From Aureimonas ureilytica DSM 18598 = NBRC 106430 (GTDB lineage Bacteria; Pseudomonadota; Alphaproteobacteria; Rhizobiales; Rhizobiaceae), in assembly GCF_000382705.1 (NCBI RefSeq), contig NZ_ARQE01000002.1, forward strand, positions 434,001-498,000: a stretch of 64,000 nucleotides of DNA, read 5' to 3'. The position numbers and the translations under genes are program-made. Positions 28,731 to 36,880 of the stretch are shown here, piece by piece. The notes below the pieces were generated by a model. That model was not told the origin of the DNA. It made no database searches and saw only the letters and a program-made list of their open reading frames with translations. Numbering within the stretch: the first letter of the stretch is position 1; each line of letters starts with the position of its first letter.

Positions 28731-29181
28731 GGGCGTACGCAGGAAGCCCCCTGCCCGCCGTCCCCGCGCGCCGCCCATGACCCCGGAGCGCATCGCCCGC
28801 ATCGTTGCCCTGATCGACGGATGGACGGGTCGCCTCACGTGGGATGCGCTCTGCGAAGCGGTCGCGCGCGAGACCGGCGCAAGCTACAGGCGCGCGTCGC
28901 TCAACAACTACCTTCAGATCAAGGCTGCCTACAAGGCCTACGTCGAGAAGCCCACCCAAGCACCCGGCGGGAATGCGACCCCGGCACCCAAACAAAAAGG
29001 ACCGAGCAGGACGCAGAAGAAGATCATCAGCCTCGAAAGGAAGGTCGCCGAGCTGACGACCGTGAACGACGCCCTGCTGGAGAAGTTCGCCCGTTGGGCG
29101 GTGAACGCCAGCTCGCGCGGCCTCGACGAAGCGTTCCTGGATCAGCCCCTGGTACAGATCAAGCGATCCGAGAACCGATGA
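28708..29181 (+). CDS. Small HTH/coiled-coil protein of the recombinase operon, first of two
   Basis: 157 aa from GTG 28708 (GGGGGA just upstream), overlapping the ginC end by 23 bases. GTG 28723 or ATG 28777 are alternative starts; the first 23 residues are only basic (VRRKPPARRPRAPP). From MTPERIARIVALIDG a helix-rich segment with LTWDALCEAVARETGASYR looks like a DNA-binding helical bundle. A coiled coil (IISLERKVAELTTVNDALLEKF) follows. Position after ginC fits the small GinD protein of GInts or the small TnpC-type accessory protein of Tn554-like elements. I cannot decide between this and the next gene. Confidence 0.68.
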   Translation: MQGLPVPRGVRRKPPARRPRAPPMTPERIARIVALIDGWTGRLTWDALCEAVARETGASYRRASLNNYLQIKAAYKAYVEKPTQAPGGNATPAPKQKGPSRTQKKIISLERKVAELTTVNDALLEKFARWAVNASSRGLDEAFLDQPLVQIKRSENR

Positions 29182-29579
29182 TGGCGCAGAAGTCGTTCCT
29201 AGAGGTGAGCGAGGAGAACCATGCCAAGCTTGTCGAGTTCGTGGAGCGCTTACGCGCTTCCGGCCTGAAACTCCCCGGGCGTCTGGGCAAGGTCAACAAG
29301 ACCGCCGTCGCGAGGGCGTGCGGCTTTGCGCGTGAGGTTTTCCAGCAGAACTCCCGCTTCGCCCGCACCCTGGAAGAGGCCGTCGCGGAGCTAGGCATCG
29401 ACGTGCCGCAGGCGGAGGAGCCGGAGCCGCGGGACAGCGGGGACAAGTCCAGGATCATGCGTCTTGAGCAACAGCTCGCCGCCGTCCGCAGCGAGAACCA
29501 TGAGTTGAGGCGGCGCTTGCGCCGCTACGAGGCCATCGTGGACCACGTGGCGGTGTCGGGGCGGAGGGTGATACCATGA
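29178..29579 (+). CDS. Small HTH/coiled-coil protein of the recombinase operon, second of two
   Basis: 133 aa. ATG 29178 overlaps the previous stop (ATGA); ATG 29181 is the next codon and could be used instead. The N-terminal half has a helix-turn-helix-like segment, NKTAVARACGFAREVFQQN. The C-terminal third is a strong leucine-zipper-like coil (IMRLEQQLAAVRSENHELRR). The same two-part design is seen in the preceding gene, though they are not obviously similar. Its stop overlaps the helicase start by four bases. It may be the GinD equivalent or an extra subunit; no enzymatic motif is visible. Confidence 0.7.
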   Translation: MMAQKSFLEVSEENHAKLVEFVERLRASGLKLPGRLGKVNKTAVARACGFAREVFQQNSRFARTLEEAVAELGIDVPQAEEPEPRDSGDKSRIMRLEQQLAAVRSENHELRRRLRRYEAIVDHVAVSGRRVIP

Positions 29580-31468
29580 GTTCCTCCCCGATGGCGGCAT
29601 GGAGAACGGAGCTGCCGCGCGGCTACCATGTCGTCCGGTTCCTGGCGGGACGACCGGAGTTCGTCGGCGTGGGTCCCGCTACGGCCCAGCGGATGTGGGA
29701 TGTCTTCGGGGAAAGCCTTGACGACATCCTCGCCGAAGGCGACGTCGAGCGCCTGACGAAGGTCCTGCCGCGGACGCAGGCCGAGATCGTCTGCGATGCG
29801 TGGCGGAACCAAAGGACCATCACGAAAGCGGTCGCGTTCTTCGACCGGCACGGCATCGACATCCGTTACGCCCGGAAGGCCGTCGAGCTGTGGGGCGACG
29901 AAGCCATCGCCAAGCTCCAGGAGAACCCCTACCGCCTGTTGACGCTGTGCACCTGGAGAGAGGTGGATCGGGCCGCGAGGCGGCTCGGGGTCGGAGCTGA
30001 CGACCCGCGACGGCAGGTCGGGGCGGTGGAGGCGGCGCTCTACGAGCGGCTCGACGGGAAACACACGGTCACGTCCCGGGAGAAGCTCGTCCGCCATGCC
30101 TGCACGCTGCTCGGAGCGACGCCTGCGGATGCGGAACGCGCCGTGGCCATCGCGGTGGACGACGGTGCGGCCGTCCCTTGTCCCGGTGGCTACCAGCCCG
30201 CGGGCGCCGCTTACGCCGAGCGGTTCATCGAGACCCGCATCCGTGCGGCGCTGGCCGATGACGGACAGCCGAGGGATCTGCTGGCGAGCCGACCCACCCC
30301 AGTTGCGATGTCGACCTTCCTGGAACGTTATAACAGTCTCGCCTCCCAGCGACTGACGAGCGAGCAGGCAGACGCGGTGACGATGGCGTTGAACCATCGG
30401 TTCGCGATCCTCGTCGGCGGCGCGGGGGTCGGCAAGACCACGACGCTCCGCGCCATAAACGAGGCCGCCGAACACTTCGGATTCCACGTGCACCAGCTCG
30501 CGCTCGCAGGGAGGGCCGCGCAGCGAGTGGCGGACGCCACCGGCCGGGCGGCCCGTACGATCGCCTCCTGGCTTTGGGATGCCTCGAAAGGCCGCGCGGA
30601 AACGGGAGCGCACACGCTCGTCGTCGTCGACGAAGCGAGCATGCTGGACCTACCCACGCTCTACCGCATCCTGTTCCATCTCCACCAGGATGCGAGGCTG
30701 CTGCTGGTCGGGGACGTCGCCCAGCTCGCCCCGATCGGATACGGCCTCACCTTGCACCGTCTTGTTTCCAGTCCCCGGATCCCCCGTGTCGAGCTGACCC
30801 GCATCATGCGGGCCGACGAGGCGACGGGAATTCCGGCGGTGTCCCGAGCCGTACGTGAAGGCAAGTTGCCCGAGCTACCGACCTACGGGGACGGTCGCAC
30901 CGGGTGCAGCGTCGTCGGATGCGGGCCGGAAAGCGTCATCGACGAGATCGAGCGGATCCGCGACGACCTCCGCGGCGAGGAAGTGCAGGTCGTGGGAGCG
31001 ACCTATGCCGGCCCCGCCGGGATCGACGCGATCAACACGCACTTCCACCGCTACAACGCCCATGGTCGCCTGCGGCTCAAGCGCTTCGCCGAGGGTGACC
31101 CGGTCATCTGGACGAAGAACGACCACGAGCGCGGCCTTTGGAACGGAACCATGGGGCATGTCCTCGTCGTGAAGGAAGACCGCCTTACGGTCCGGCTCGA
31201 CGGTCGGACCTTCGACCTCCTGGCTGCCGACCTGTCCGGCCGGATCGACCTCGCCTACGCGATCAGCACGCACAAGGCGCAGGGGTCGCAGTGGGGCACG
31301 ATCATCGTGCCGCTGAGTTCCAGCCGTCTCTTCGATCGGGCCCTCCTCTACACGGCGCTGACACGAGCCGAGCGACGCGTGGTCCTGGTCGGCGACCTCG
31401 GGCATCTGCACCGTGTGGTTACACAGCAACCGAGTTCGCTTGCGCGCGACGTCGCGCTTGCCGTCTGA
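29576..31468 (+). CDS. RecD2-like superfamily 1B helicase/ATPase encoded in the recombinase operon
   Basis: 630-aa DNA helicase. The N-terminus contains a helix-hairpin-helix segment (GVGPATAQRMWDVFG) as in RecD2. Walker A GGAGVGKTTTL lies near residue 282, Walker B VVVDEASMLDLP near 350, and GDVAQLAPIG next. The C-terminal motifs AYAISTHKAQGSQW and LLYTALTRAERR are the SF1 motifs V and VI. About 100 residues shorter than typical RecD2. The ATG at 29576 overlaps the previous stop (ATGA), so it belongs to the recombinase operon rather than to the metal cargo. A role in processing the island DNA during excision or establishment is inferred. Such a helicase is not part of the described four-gene gin operon. 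Confidence 0.86.
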   Translation: MSSSPMAAWRTELPRGYHVVRFLAGRPEFVGVGPATAQRMWDVFGESLDDILAEGDVERLTKVLPRTQAEIVCDAWRNQRTITKAVAFFDRHGIDIRYARKAVELWGDEAIAKLQENPYRLLTLCTWREVDRAARRLGVGADDPRRQVGAVEAALYERLDGKHTVTSREKLVRHACTLLGATPADAERAVAIAVDDGAAVPCPGGYQPAGAAYAERFIETRIRAALADDGQPRDLLASRPTPVAMSTFLERYNSLASQRLTSEQADAVTMALNHRFAILVGGAGVGKTTTLRAINEAAEHFGFHVHQLALAGRAAQRVADATGRAARTIASWLWDASKGRAETGAHTLVVVDEASMLDLPTLYRILFHLHQDARLLLVGDVAQLAPIGYGLTLHRLVSSPRIPRVELTRIMRADEATGIPAVSRAVREGKLPELPTYGDGRTGCSVVGCGPESVIDEIERIRDDLRGEEVQVVGATYAGPAGIDAINTHFHRYNAHGRLRLKRFAEGDPVIWTKNDHERGLWNGTMGHVLVVKEDRLTVRLDGRTFDLLAADLSGRIDLAYAISTHKAQGSQWGTIIVPLSSSRLFDRALLYTALTRAERRVVLVGDLGHLHRVVTQQPSSLARDVALAV

Positions 31469-31822
31469 TGGATCGCACCTCGTCGAATGGGCGGATGATC
31501 GCGCGGAGCCAGGACCCCGGATCCACGGTCCTGCCAGCATTCGCGCCGTTCCAGAATACCCTCAGGGCGGACGCGGCCCGGTCCGGCGCGCTCCCCATAG
31601 CGCCGTAGCTGGACCGGGCCGCGTCCGCCCGTCCCCGTGCCCAGCACCTCGCAGCGGCGGCGCCGGAGTCGACCGGCATCCCGGTAGTGAGCGACCGGAT
31701 GCCGGCCAGCCTTCAAGACACGCATCGGGACAAGCTTCGTCAGGAGCCGGCCGACGCGTCCCGGTCGCTTCATGCACAAGAGCGTCCAGCACTGCATCGG
31801 CAAGCATTTCGCGGGAGGAGCC
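31469..31822. other. Non-coding junction between recombinase operon and cargo
   Basis: About 350 bases with no convincing gene. Frames open on both strands but are low-complexity GC-rich shadows. Its main content is the long hairpin at 31565-31630. The right end holds the stop of the DsbA-like gene, which reads leftwards into it, so the two operons converge here. Confidence 0.55.
31565..31630. repeat. Perfect 20-bp inverted repeat forming a long hairpin
   Basis: Left arm GGGCGGACGCGGCCCGGTCC (31565-31584) and right arm 31611-31630 are exact inverted copies. The 26-base loop has its own small stem, GGCGC (31585-31589) with GCGCC (31600-31604). It lies between converging operons. A bidirectional terminator without a T-tract, or a recognition site of the element, are both possible. 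Confidence 0.7.
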
Positions 31823-32572
31823 TTACCTTGCCGCCGCGTCGAGGATCGCCGCGAACTGCTCGGGCGGCAGCGCCCCGCGGTACTTCTTGCCGTCGACGAA
31901 GAAGGTCGGCGTGGAGTCGACGCCGAACTCGCTCGCACCGCGGTCCTTCGTCGCGACGACCTTGGCCTGTAAGTCGGCGTCGGAGAGGCATGCCCTGAAG
32001 CTTTCCTCCGTGAAGCCCGCCATGCGCGCGATCGACATCAACCTGCTGGCCGCGTCGTCCGCGTGCGCCCAGCTTTCGGACTGCTCGAACAGGGCGTCGA
32101 CCATCGCCGTCCGCCCGTTCTCGCCAGGGGTGCAGCGCGCCAGCATGGAGGCGGCGACCGCGCGCGGGTCGAACGGGAACTCGCGCACGATCAGCTTGGC
32201 CTTCCCCGTGTCGAGGTAGTCCCGCTTCAGGGTCGGGTAGGTGTTGGCGTGGAAGGCCGCGCAGTGGTCGCAGGTCATCGAGGCGTACTCGACGATGGTG
32301 ATCGGCGCGTCCGCGCGTCCGATAACCACGTCGGGCAGTACCTGCCCGGACATGAGGGCAGCGACGTCGACCTCGCCGTCCGGCACGGGCGCGGCAGCGA
32401 CCGGGGCCGCGGGCGCGGACGTCGCCGCCGGGGCCGGCGACGTGTTCTCCGCGACGGCAGCGGGCGGAGCGCCCTCGTCCGAGCATCCAGCGAGCGCGAG
32501 AAGGACGATGCCGAGGGCGGGCACGAGGGATCGGTGCGCGCGCCGACGGGCGCCGCGAACGGTTCGGGTCAT
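31823..32572 (-). CDS. DsbA-family thioredoxin-fold lipoprotein
   Basis: 249 aa. The signal ends in a lipobox (LLALAGCSD), so it is probably a lipoprotein. A Pro/Ala-rich linker to about residue 65 precedes the thioredoxin fold with active site MTCDHCAAFH and the cis-Pro region DSTPTFFVDGKKY. It resembles the BdbD/DsbA-like group often used as oxidase or isomerase in the periplasm. The role here may be to keep the many Cys-containing periplasmic metal proteins of the island folded. Start ATG 32572 is the first in frame. It appears to be cotranscribed with the small gene at 32660 (87-base gap). Confidence 0.85.
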   Translation of the reverse strand: MTRTVRGARRRAHRSLVPALGIVLLALAGCSDEGAPPAAVAENTSPAPAATSAPAAPVAAAPVPDGEVDVAALMSGQVLPDVVIGRADAPITIVEYASMTCDHCAAFHANTYPTLKRDYLDTGKAKLIVREFPFDPRAVAASMLARCTPGENGRTAMVDALFEQSESWAHADDAASRLMSIARMAGFTEESFRACLSDADLQAKVVATKDRGASEFGVDSTPTFFVDGKKYRGALPPEQFAAILDAAAR

Positions 32573-32659
32573 TGGAATGGTCCTGGATGCGCGCGGGCGG
32601 CCCTCGGGCGGCGGCGCGGGGAGACGGAAACGGTGACGGTCCGGCCGCGGGGGCCGGGT

Positions 32660-32992
32660 TCAGGCCCGCGTCCGGTCCGGCGGGCGCTCGTCGGGCATCC
32701 GGTCGCGGCCGAGGAGGAGGTCGGCCGGCAGGGGGCCGACGCGCGCTGCCGAGAACACGCGCGATCCGAGATCCGGACGGACGTCCGTCACGAGACCGAC
32801 GCCGCAGTGCACGTCGTCCGGCGACGCGGTTCCGTCCGATCCGCCTGCCGCGTCGGCATCGTGCGCCCCGGCCTCGAACGAGACCGTCACCGTCTCGGCG
32901 CAGCCGGGCACCGCCGCCATCCCATGGGCGAGGGAGGCGAACAGGGAGGCCAGCAGGACGAGCGCGAGCGCGGCGAACTTCATGCGCCCCAT
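32660..32992 (-). CDS. Small secreted protein, unknown
   Basis: 110 aa from ATG 32992 (or 107 from ATG 32983). An N-terminal signal (MKFAALALVLLASLFASLAHG) is followed by a short mature part with two Cys (VPGCAETV and DVHCGVG) and a charged, Pro/Arg-rich tail. The longer upstream frame to 33202 is ignored because the signal would be internal. It lies just upstream of, and co-oriented with, the DsbA-like gene, its possible redox partner. The Cys pair and secretion resemble other small metal-cluster proteins in this island; no family is recognised. Confidence 0.62.
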   Translation of the reverse strand: MGRMKFAALALVLLASLFASLAHGMAAVPGCAETVTVSFEAGAHDADAAGGSDGTASPDDVHCGVGLVTDVRPDLGSRVFSAARVGPLPADLLLGRDRMPDERPPDRTRA

Positions 32993-33204
32993 GATCCCGA
33001 CCGGGGCCGCCCAGTCAACATGCGACCCGACCGATACGGGCGCGCCAGCGTCGCCGCCTTTTGCCCACGTGCGCCGGCCGCGGCCCTTTACCCGTCCGAC
33101 CCGATCGGGCACCGTCCTCGGGTCGCCCGCGCCAGCGCGCATGCCCCCGCTCGGATGCCCGTCCATCCGTTCCGGGTAAAACGCATGTCCGGCACGGAAC
33201 ATTG

Positions 33205-33245
33205 TTCCCCTTAAGGGAATTTCGGCATTGTGCCCTGTGGGGGAA
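33205..33245 (+). promoter_or_regulatory. Palindromic operator candidate before the HigBA pair
   Basis: A CCCTTAAGGG palindrome (33208-33217) lies within TTCCCC (33205-33210). An inverted GGGGAA copy (33240-33245) lies about 13 bases before the toxin start. Antitoxins of HigA type autorepress by binding such palindromes; binding is inferred. Confidence 0.5.
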
Positions 33246-33257
33246 CCCTATATCGAT

Positions 33258-33569
33258 ATGCGTGTCCTCTCCAAGAAGACGCTGAGGGAGTTCTGGGAGT
33301 CGGAGCGCAAGCACGCCGTCTCGCAGGGGCCGCTCGAGGCATGGCACCAGGAGGCGCTGGCCGCGAGCTGGCAGAACCCGAACGACCTGAAGGCCACCTA
33401 CAAGAACGCGAGCGTCCTCAAGGGCGGCCGGGTCGTCTTCAACATCAAGGGGAACGACTACCGCCTGATCGTCAGCATCAACTACGCGGCACAGATCGTG
33501 TTCGTATGCTGGGTCGGGACGCACGAAGACTACGACGAGATCGACGCGGAGACGGTCAGATGCACGTGA
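33258..33569 (+). CDS. higB: HigB-type mRNA interferase toxin
   Basis: 103-aa RelE/HigB-fold toxin. The sequence has MRVLSKKTLREFWES at the N-terminus, KATYKNASVLKGGRVVFNIKGNDYRLIV in the middle and VCWVGTHEDYDEIDAETV at the end. This is the layout of the HigB family that cleaves mRNA in ribosomes. The ATG at 33258 is chosen over an upstream in-frame ATG (33228) because the family begins MRV. It overlaps the antitoxin start by ten bases, with the toxin gene first, as in typical higBA. Probably stabilises the island in its host. Confidence 0.9.
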   Translation: MRVLSKKTLREFWESERKHAVSQGPLEAWHQEALAASWQNPNDLKATYKNASVLKGGRVVFNIKGNDYRLIVSINYAAQIVFVCWVGTHEDYDEIDAETVRCT

Positions 33570-34759
33570 GGCCCATCAAGTCCGAGAGCGACTACGAGAC
33601 CGCGCTGGCGCGGGTCGGCGACCTCATGGCGGCGGAGCCGGGCTCGCCGGAGTTCGACGAGCTTGAGGTGCTGTCCACGCTGGTCGAGTCGTGGGAGGCG
33701 AAACACCACGCCATCGCGCATCCCGACCCGATCGACGCCATCGCGTTCCGGATGGAACAGGCGGGCCTGCGCCAGCGGGACCTCGTCCCGTTCATCGGCA
33801 GCGCGAGCAAGGTGTCCGAGGTCATGAAGCGCCAGCGGCCGCTGACGCTCGCCATGATCAAGAACCTGCACTCGGGGCTCGGCATCCCGGCCGAGGTGCT
33901 GCTGCGCGAGCCCGCGCGCGGCCCCCGCAAGGATGCCCTCGACGCCGAGCGCCTGCCGTGGGGCGAGATCGTGAAGCGGGGATGGATCCCGGGCTTCGCC
34001 GGCACCGCGCGCGAGGCGAGGTCGCGTTGCCATGAACTCGTGGCCTCGCTCGTCCCGCAGTCGGCCGGCTCCTGCCTCCAGCCCGCCCTGTACCGCAGGT
34101 CGATCCGCGGCGGGGCCGCCATGGACGACCATGCCGTCACGGCGTGGACGTCGCGGGTCGTGTCGCTGGCCTGCGCCCAGGCGCTCCCCGGCCGGTACGA
34201 GCGGGGCGTCGTCGACGACGCGTTCGTGTCCGGCCTCGTGCGCCTCAGCTTCCTCGACGACGGGCCACGTCTCGCCCGCGAGTACCTCGCCAAGCACGGC
34301 ATCCACCTCGTCGTCGAGAGGCACCTCCCGAAGACGAGGGTCGACGGCGCCGCCACCGTGCTGCCCGACGGCTCCCCGGTGATCGGCCTGTCGCTCCGGT
34401 TCGACCGCCTCGACAATTTCTGGTTCTGCCTCGCCCACGAGCTGGGGCACGTCGCCCTGCACCTCGGCGATGGCGGGGACGAGTGGTTCGTGGACGACCT
34501 GGAGTCCGACGCCGAGGGCGGGGAGACGTCACGCGAGGCCGAGGCCGACGCTTGGGCCCTCGAGGCGCTGTTGCCCGCCGACGCCTGGGCCGGCGCCGGA
34601 CCCGTCCGGCGGGAGGCGGAGGTTCGGGCGCTCGCCCGCAAGCTGTCCGTCAGCCCCGCCATCATCGCGGGACGCATCCGCTTCGAGCAGCGGAACTACA
34701 GGCTGCTCAACGACCTGATCGGCCAGGGAGAGGTGCGCCGCCAGTTCGGCGTCGCATGA
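33560..34759 (+). CDS. higA: HigA-type antitoxin fused to an ImmA/IrrE metallopeptidase
   Basis: 399 aa. Residues about 1-120 match HigA: MHVRPIKSESDYETAL, a helix-turn-helix from DAIAFRMEQAGLRQRDLVPFIGSASKVSEVM to RRPLTLAMIKNLHSGLGIPAE. After a linker, the C-terminal half is an ImmA/IrrE (DUF955) domain with the zinc motif LAHELGHVALH near residue 295 and a downstream acidic residue in EAEADAWALEALLP. ImmA proteins cleave repressors, so this antitoxin may couple repression to proteolysis. Starts at ATG 33560 within the toxin gene. The TGA is followed by an open frame that leads to the GNAT coding region. Confidence 0.85.
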   Translation: MHVRPIKSESDYETALARVGDLMAAEPGSPEFDELEVLSTLVESWEAKHHAIAHPDPIDAIAFRMEQAGLRQRDLVPFIGSASKVSEVMKRQRPLTLAMIKNLHSGLGIPAEVLLREPARGPRKDALDAERLPWGEIVKRGWIPGFAGTAREARSRCHELVASLVPQSAGSCLQPALYRRSIRGGAAMDDHAVTAWTSRVVSLACAQALPGRYERGVVDDAFVSGLVRLSFLDDGPRLAREYLAKHGIHLVVERHLPKTRVDGAATVLPDGSPVIGLSLRFDRLDNFWFCLAHELGHVALHLGDGGDEWFVDDLESDAEGGETSREAEADAWALEALLPADAWAGAGPVRREAEVRALARKLSVSPAIIAGRIRFEQRNYRLLNDLIGQGEVRRQFGVA

Positions 34760-34927
34760 GGCGGCCGGCAACGGTCACCGACAGAGACTGACGGGGCGCC
34801 GATACGCGGCGGAAACGGGAGCCGACCGATCCAGACGGAGCGGCTGCGCCTGAGGAACTTCCGGGCCGTCGACGCCGAAGGGCTCCTTGCATACCTGCGC
34901 GAGCCGCGGGCACGGTGCTTCCTGTCC

Positions 34928-35383
34928 ATGAAGCTTGCCGACCTCGCGGCCGCCGGGACGGAGGCGGCGCGAGGCGGCTCGTCCGACGAGCACGCGGCGA
35001 TCGCCCTTGCCGGGACCGACAACCTGATCGGCGACCTCTTCGCCGCGCGCGAGGAACCGGACACCCACTCCGTCGGCTGGAACCTCAACGCGGACCATGC
35101 TGGCGCCGGGTTCGCGCTCGAGGCGGCGCGGGCGCTCTTCCGGCACATCTTCGACGATCGGGGAGCACGGCGCCTCCATGCCTACGTCGAGGTCGACAAC
35201 GCGTCGTCCCGCCGCCTCTGCGAGAGGCTCGGCATGCGGGTCGAGGGCACGTTCGTCGAGTTCGTCACCTTCACCGGCGACCCCGACGGCATGCCCGTCC
35301 GCGAGGACACGATGCAGTACGCGATCCTGCGTCGGGAGTGGAATGCCGCCGGTCGAGCTCGGGCTGCGGCGCGGGTTGCCTGA
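34928..35383 (+). CDS. GNAT-family N-acetyltransferase with no standard start for its N-terminus
   Basis: From ATG 34928 there are 151 aa including LNADHAGAGFALEAARALFRHIF, the acetyl-CoA pyrophosphate region, and LHAYVEVDNASSRRLCERLGMRVEG, typical of RimJ/RimL-like GNATs. The family N-terminus is clearly encoded upstream in the same frame from about 34829: IQTERLRLRNFRAVDAEGLL. The frame back to the higA stop (34757-34759) has no ATG, GTG or TTG. The true start may be a rare codon, a read-through product of higA, or the gene may have lost its 5' end. Substrate unknown; antitoxin-linked and alone on the plus strand before the convergent mntH. Confidence 0.7.
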   Translation: MKLADLAAAGTEAARGGSSDEHAAIALAGTDNLIGDLFAAREEPDTHSVGWNLNADHAGAGFALEAARALFRHIFDDRGARRLHAYVEVDNASSRRLCERLGMRVEGTFVEFVTFTGDPDGMPVREDTMQYAILRREWNAAGRARAAARVA

Positions 35384-35405
35384 CGGAGGGTCGCCCGGCG
35401 GACAC

Positions 35406-36761
35406 TCAGTGCGACAACGTTCCGGCGACGAAATCGAACAGCAGCTTCACGTTCAGGATCGCGATGGCCACGGCGATCGCCAACGCCACACCAGCCAACC
35501 AGCGCGGGGCGACGAGCTCGCCCATCTTCCGGCGGTCCATCGTGAAGAGCACCAGCGGGAACACGGCAAAGGAAAGCTGAAGGCTGAGGACCACCTGCGT
35601 GAGGATCAGCAGCCGTGCTGTGCCCGCATCCCCGAACCAGATCGTCACCGATGCCGCCGGCACGATGGCGATGATCCGCGTGATCAGACGGCGCAGCCAC
35701 GGCGCGAGCCGGATGTTGAGGAAACCCTCCATCACGATCTGCCCGGCCAGCGTCGCCGTGACCGTGGAGTTGATGCCGCAGCACAGGAGGGCGACGCCGA
35801 AGAGGATCGGCGCGACGGCGGCACCGAGGATCGGCGCCAGCAGGCTGTGCGCTTCGCCCAGTTCGGCGATCCCCGTGCGGCCCGACGTGTGGAAGGCCCC
35901 GGCCGCCAGGATCAGGATCGACGCGTTCACGAGGAGCGCGAAGCAGAGCGCGACGGTGGAGTCGATCGTCGCGAAGCGCAGCGCCTGGCGTTTCTCCGGC
36001 AGGCTCGTGCCGTAGTCTCGGGTCTGCACGATGCCCGAGTGGAGGTAGAGGTTGTGAGGCATGACCGTCGCGCCGAGGATGCCGAGCGCGAGGTACAGCA
36101 TCTCCGGGTTCGACACGATCTCGGTGGTCGGTGCGAACCCGCGGATCACGTCGCCCCAGTTCGGGTCGACCATGGCGATCTGGACGGCGAAGCACACCGC
36201 GATGACGCCGAGCAGCGTCACGATCAGCGCCTCGACCCACCTGAAGCCTAGCCTTTGCAACCAGAGGATCAGGAACACGTCGACGGCGGTGATCAGGACG
36301 CCGATCTCGAGCGGGATACCGAACAGGAGGTTGAGGCCGATTGCCGTGCCGATGACCTCGGCGATGTCGGTCGCCACGATGGCGATCTCGGCCAGGAACC
36401 AAAGCGGCAGCGCCACGTAGCCGGGATAGGCGTCGCGGCAGGCCTGCGCGAGGTCGCGTCCGGAAGCGATGGCCAGCCTTGCGCAGAGCGACTGGAGCAC
36501 GATCGCCATGACGTTGGACAGGAGCGCGACGAAGAGCAGCGTGTAGCCGAAGGCCGATCCTCCGGCGATCGACGTCGCCCAGTTGCCCGGGTCCATGTAG
36601 CCGACGGCGACGAGATAGCCGGGGCCGAGGAAGGCGGCTGCCTTGCGCCAGGGCGGGGCGTTCCGGTCGACGCGGACGGTGCGGTGAACGTCGAGGAGCG
36701 ACCCGTCCCCGCGGTCCCGCTTCCATCCGGCATCGTCCACGCCTTCGTTCGAACCGGTCAT
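35406..36761 (-). CDS. mntH: Nramp-type Mn(II)/H+ symporter
   Basis: 451 aa from ATG 36761 (an upstream ATG 36788 has no RBS). It has 11 or so TM helices with the TM1 metal motif MDPGNWATS and the TM6 motif [10 protein letters not shown], both diagnostic of MntH/Nramp transporters. Imports manganese, and often iron or cadmium, into the cytoplasm. The N-terminal tail is hydrophilic. Divergent from mntR, with an inverted repeat between them, so Mn-dependent repression is probable. Mn uptake can protect against oxidative and metal stress, consistent with the island's other cargo. Confidence 0.93.
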   Translation of the reverse strand: MTGSNEGVDDAGWKRDRGDGSLLDVHRTVRVDRNAPPWRKAAAFLGPGYLVAVGYMDPGNWATSIAGGSAFGYTLLFVALLSNVMAIVLQSLCARLAIASGRDLAQACRDAYPGYVALPLWFLAEIAIVATDIAEVIGTAIGLNLLFGIPLEIGVLITAVDVFLILWLQRLGFRWVEALIVTLLGVIAVCFAVQIAMVDPNWGDVIRGFAPTTEIVSNPEMLYLALGILGATVMPHNLYLHSGIVQTRDYGTSLPEKRQALRFATIDSTVALCFALLVNASILILAAGAFHTSGRTGIAELGEAHSLLAPILGAAVAPILFGVALLCCGINSTVTATLAGQIVMEGFLNIRLAPWLRRLITRIIAIVPAASVTIWFGDAGTARLLILTQVVLSLQLSFAVFPLVLFTMDRRKMGELVAPRWLAGVALAIAVAIAILNVKLLFDFVAGTLSH

Positions 36762-36809
36762 CGTTCCGTGCCTCGCCCGCGATCGCATAGATTTGTTTCA
36801 CGACACATG

Positions 36810-36827
36810 GTTTGTCCAGTGACAAAC
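36810..36827. promoter_or_regulatory. MntR operator candidate
   Basis: GTTTGTC (36810-36816), CAGT, GACAAAC (36821-36827): a perfect 7-bp inverted repeat between mntH and mntR. Another related TTTGTTTC lies at 36792. The dyad is AT-rich in an otherwise GC-rich intergenic region. The size and position suit a DtxR-family (MntR) dimer. Confidence 0.6.
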
Positions 36828-36880
36828 TTTGTGCGTGAGGCTGCATCCTGCTACCGTGCCGCCATGCAAGGGAACACGAG

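Noticed and set aside
31413-32219. A 268-residue plus-strand frame across the hairpin
   Set aside because: It runs through a 20-bp inverted repeat and is antisense to the DsbA-like gene; composition is not coding.
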